Shown: positions 63,371-64,000 of the stretch, one piece after another
Layout: each line of letters starts with the position of its first letter
Position numbering within the stretch: the stretch's first letter is position 1
Source of the DNA: Cyanoderma ruficeps
Taxonomy: Eukaryota; Chordata; Aves; Passeriformes; Timaliidae
Direction: 5' to 3'
DNA: 64,000 bases
NCBI GenBank assembly: GCA_008694505.1
Contig: VZDJ01007747.1
Coordinates: forward strand, 3,127,390 to 3,191,389
The notes under the pieces: model-generated
What the model was told of the DNA's origin: nothing
Databases searched by the model: none
The model's input: the letters and a program-made list of their open reading frames with translations, nothing else
Program-made: the position numbers and the translations under genes

Positions 63371-64000
63371 CACTACCTAAGAATAAAGCTAGAACACCAT
63401 TTTACCTGTTAAAACATTTTGAGTACCCATGGCTGGATTTAGTTCACTCCAGTAGTGGTTTTAAGCATATAAGAGTACAGCCTTATAGGAATGTTACGGC
63501 TATCATTGAGTTTAGATAGGACATCTACTTTCTTGCAGTATTGCTGATAGTAGTAGAAACAGGGTTTTCATCATGTGTAAATCCCATGATTTTTCTAGGT
63601 TAGTGTGGAAATTGTTTCCATTGCTTCAGTGCTAGCAATACAACTTTAAATTGTGTTCAGAAAATATGTCCTTGAAATACCCTTTGTTCTACCTCTTTTT
63701 TTCATGCTTAGTGTGCTCTACTACTCTTTCTTTTCCCAATAACCTGCTTTAGGGAAATTATGTATAAGGCTCAAGAGCACAGATATCACCATATTCTTCT
63801 TTTCCCTGTGTGCTTATTTTCTATTGCAATGCCCAAAGCGTGCTAGGATATTATATTATTTTTCATATTGTAATTAGTTTCTTCCTGGATGGATGTGGGT
63901 TGGGTTTTTTTTCTGCTCTTAGATGTAATAATCCTCTTTGTTCTGAAAGCATAGTACAACAATTTGTAGTGTTTTGAGAAGGAATTGGAGCCTTATATCT

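Larger units (their letters stand above)
39454..64000 (+). other. EPHA5: 5' part of EPHA5 intron 3 (at least 24.5 kb)
   Basis: This stretch follows the GTAAGG donor of exon 3 and runs to the window edge. The next Eph exon is usually about 156 bp and encodes a cysteine-rich segment following the Sushi module. Reading the + strand, I did not find such a segment flanked by AG/GT, so the intron probably continues beyond the window. A 52-residue exon would be easy to miss by eye, so its absence is not proven. The stretch holds CA/CAAA, CT, GTTT and AAAAT simple repeats, a 33-bp tandem repeat at 48748-48830, and a 16-bp duplication at 61973-62004. I saw no recognisable LTR or CR1 copy. Confidence 0.8.

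Overview
This window looks like vertebrate nuclear DNA, most probably from a bird. Two coding exons belong to an Eph receptor tyrosine kinase gene. The repeats are avian in character: a CR1 retroposon 3' end, and LTRs of a betaretrovirus-like (ERVK-type) endogenous retrovirus family that I recall as common in songbirds and other Neoaves. The base composition is A+T-rich, and the remainder reads as non-coding intron with no bacterial-style gene packing.

The one gene I can support is EPHA5 on the + strand. Exon 2 (65 bp, 10273-10337) and exon 3 (664 bp, 38790-39453) carry most of the ephrin-binding domain and the start of the cysteine-rich region. Both have canonical AG/GT borders, and their phases join cleanly (split valine codon before exon 2, phase 0 between 2 and 3, phase 1 after 3). 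Together they are 729 bp, about 1.1% of the window. Exon 1 (signal peptide) would lie upstream and exon 4 downstream; I could not find either here.

Layout: 1-10272 is the end of intron 1. It contains an imperfect hairpin at about 8855-8913 and A+T-rich stretches that might be conserved elements. 10338-38789 is intron 2 (28,452 bp). It holds a sense CR1 3' fragment (about 10926-11239), a G/T-rich tract (15370-15485), an antisense solo LTR (15878-16380), several simple repeats, and a decayed antisense two-LTR element (about 35499-36967). 39454-64000 is the start of intron 3. It holds simple repeats, a 33-bp tandem repeat (48748-48830), and stretches that could be regulatory.

I did not find a new biological system. 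The most unusual structure is the internally deleted LTR element, with its degenerate repeat array and decayed primer-binding site. The most useful follow-up is comparative alignment of the candidate non-coding elements in the EPHA5 introns. None of the other open reading frames looked like a real gene.
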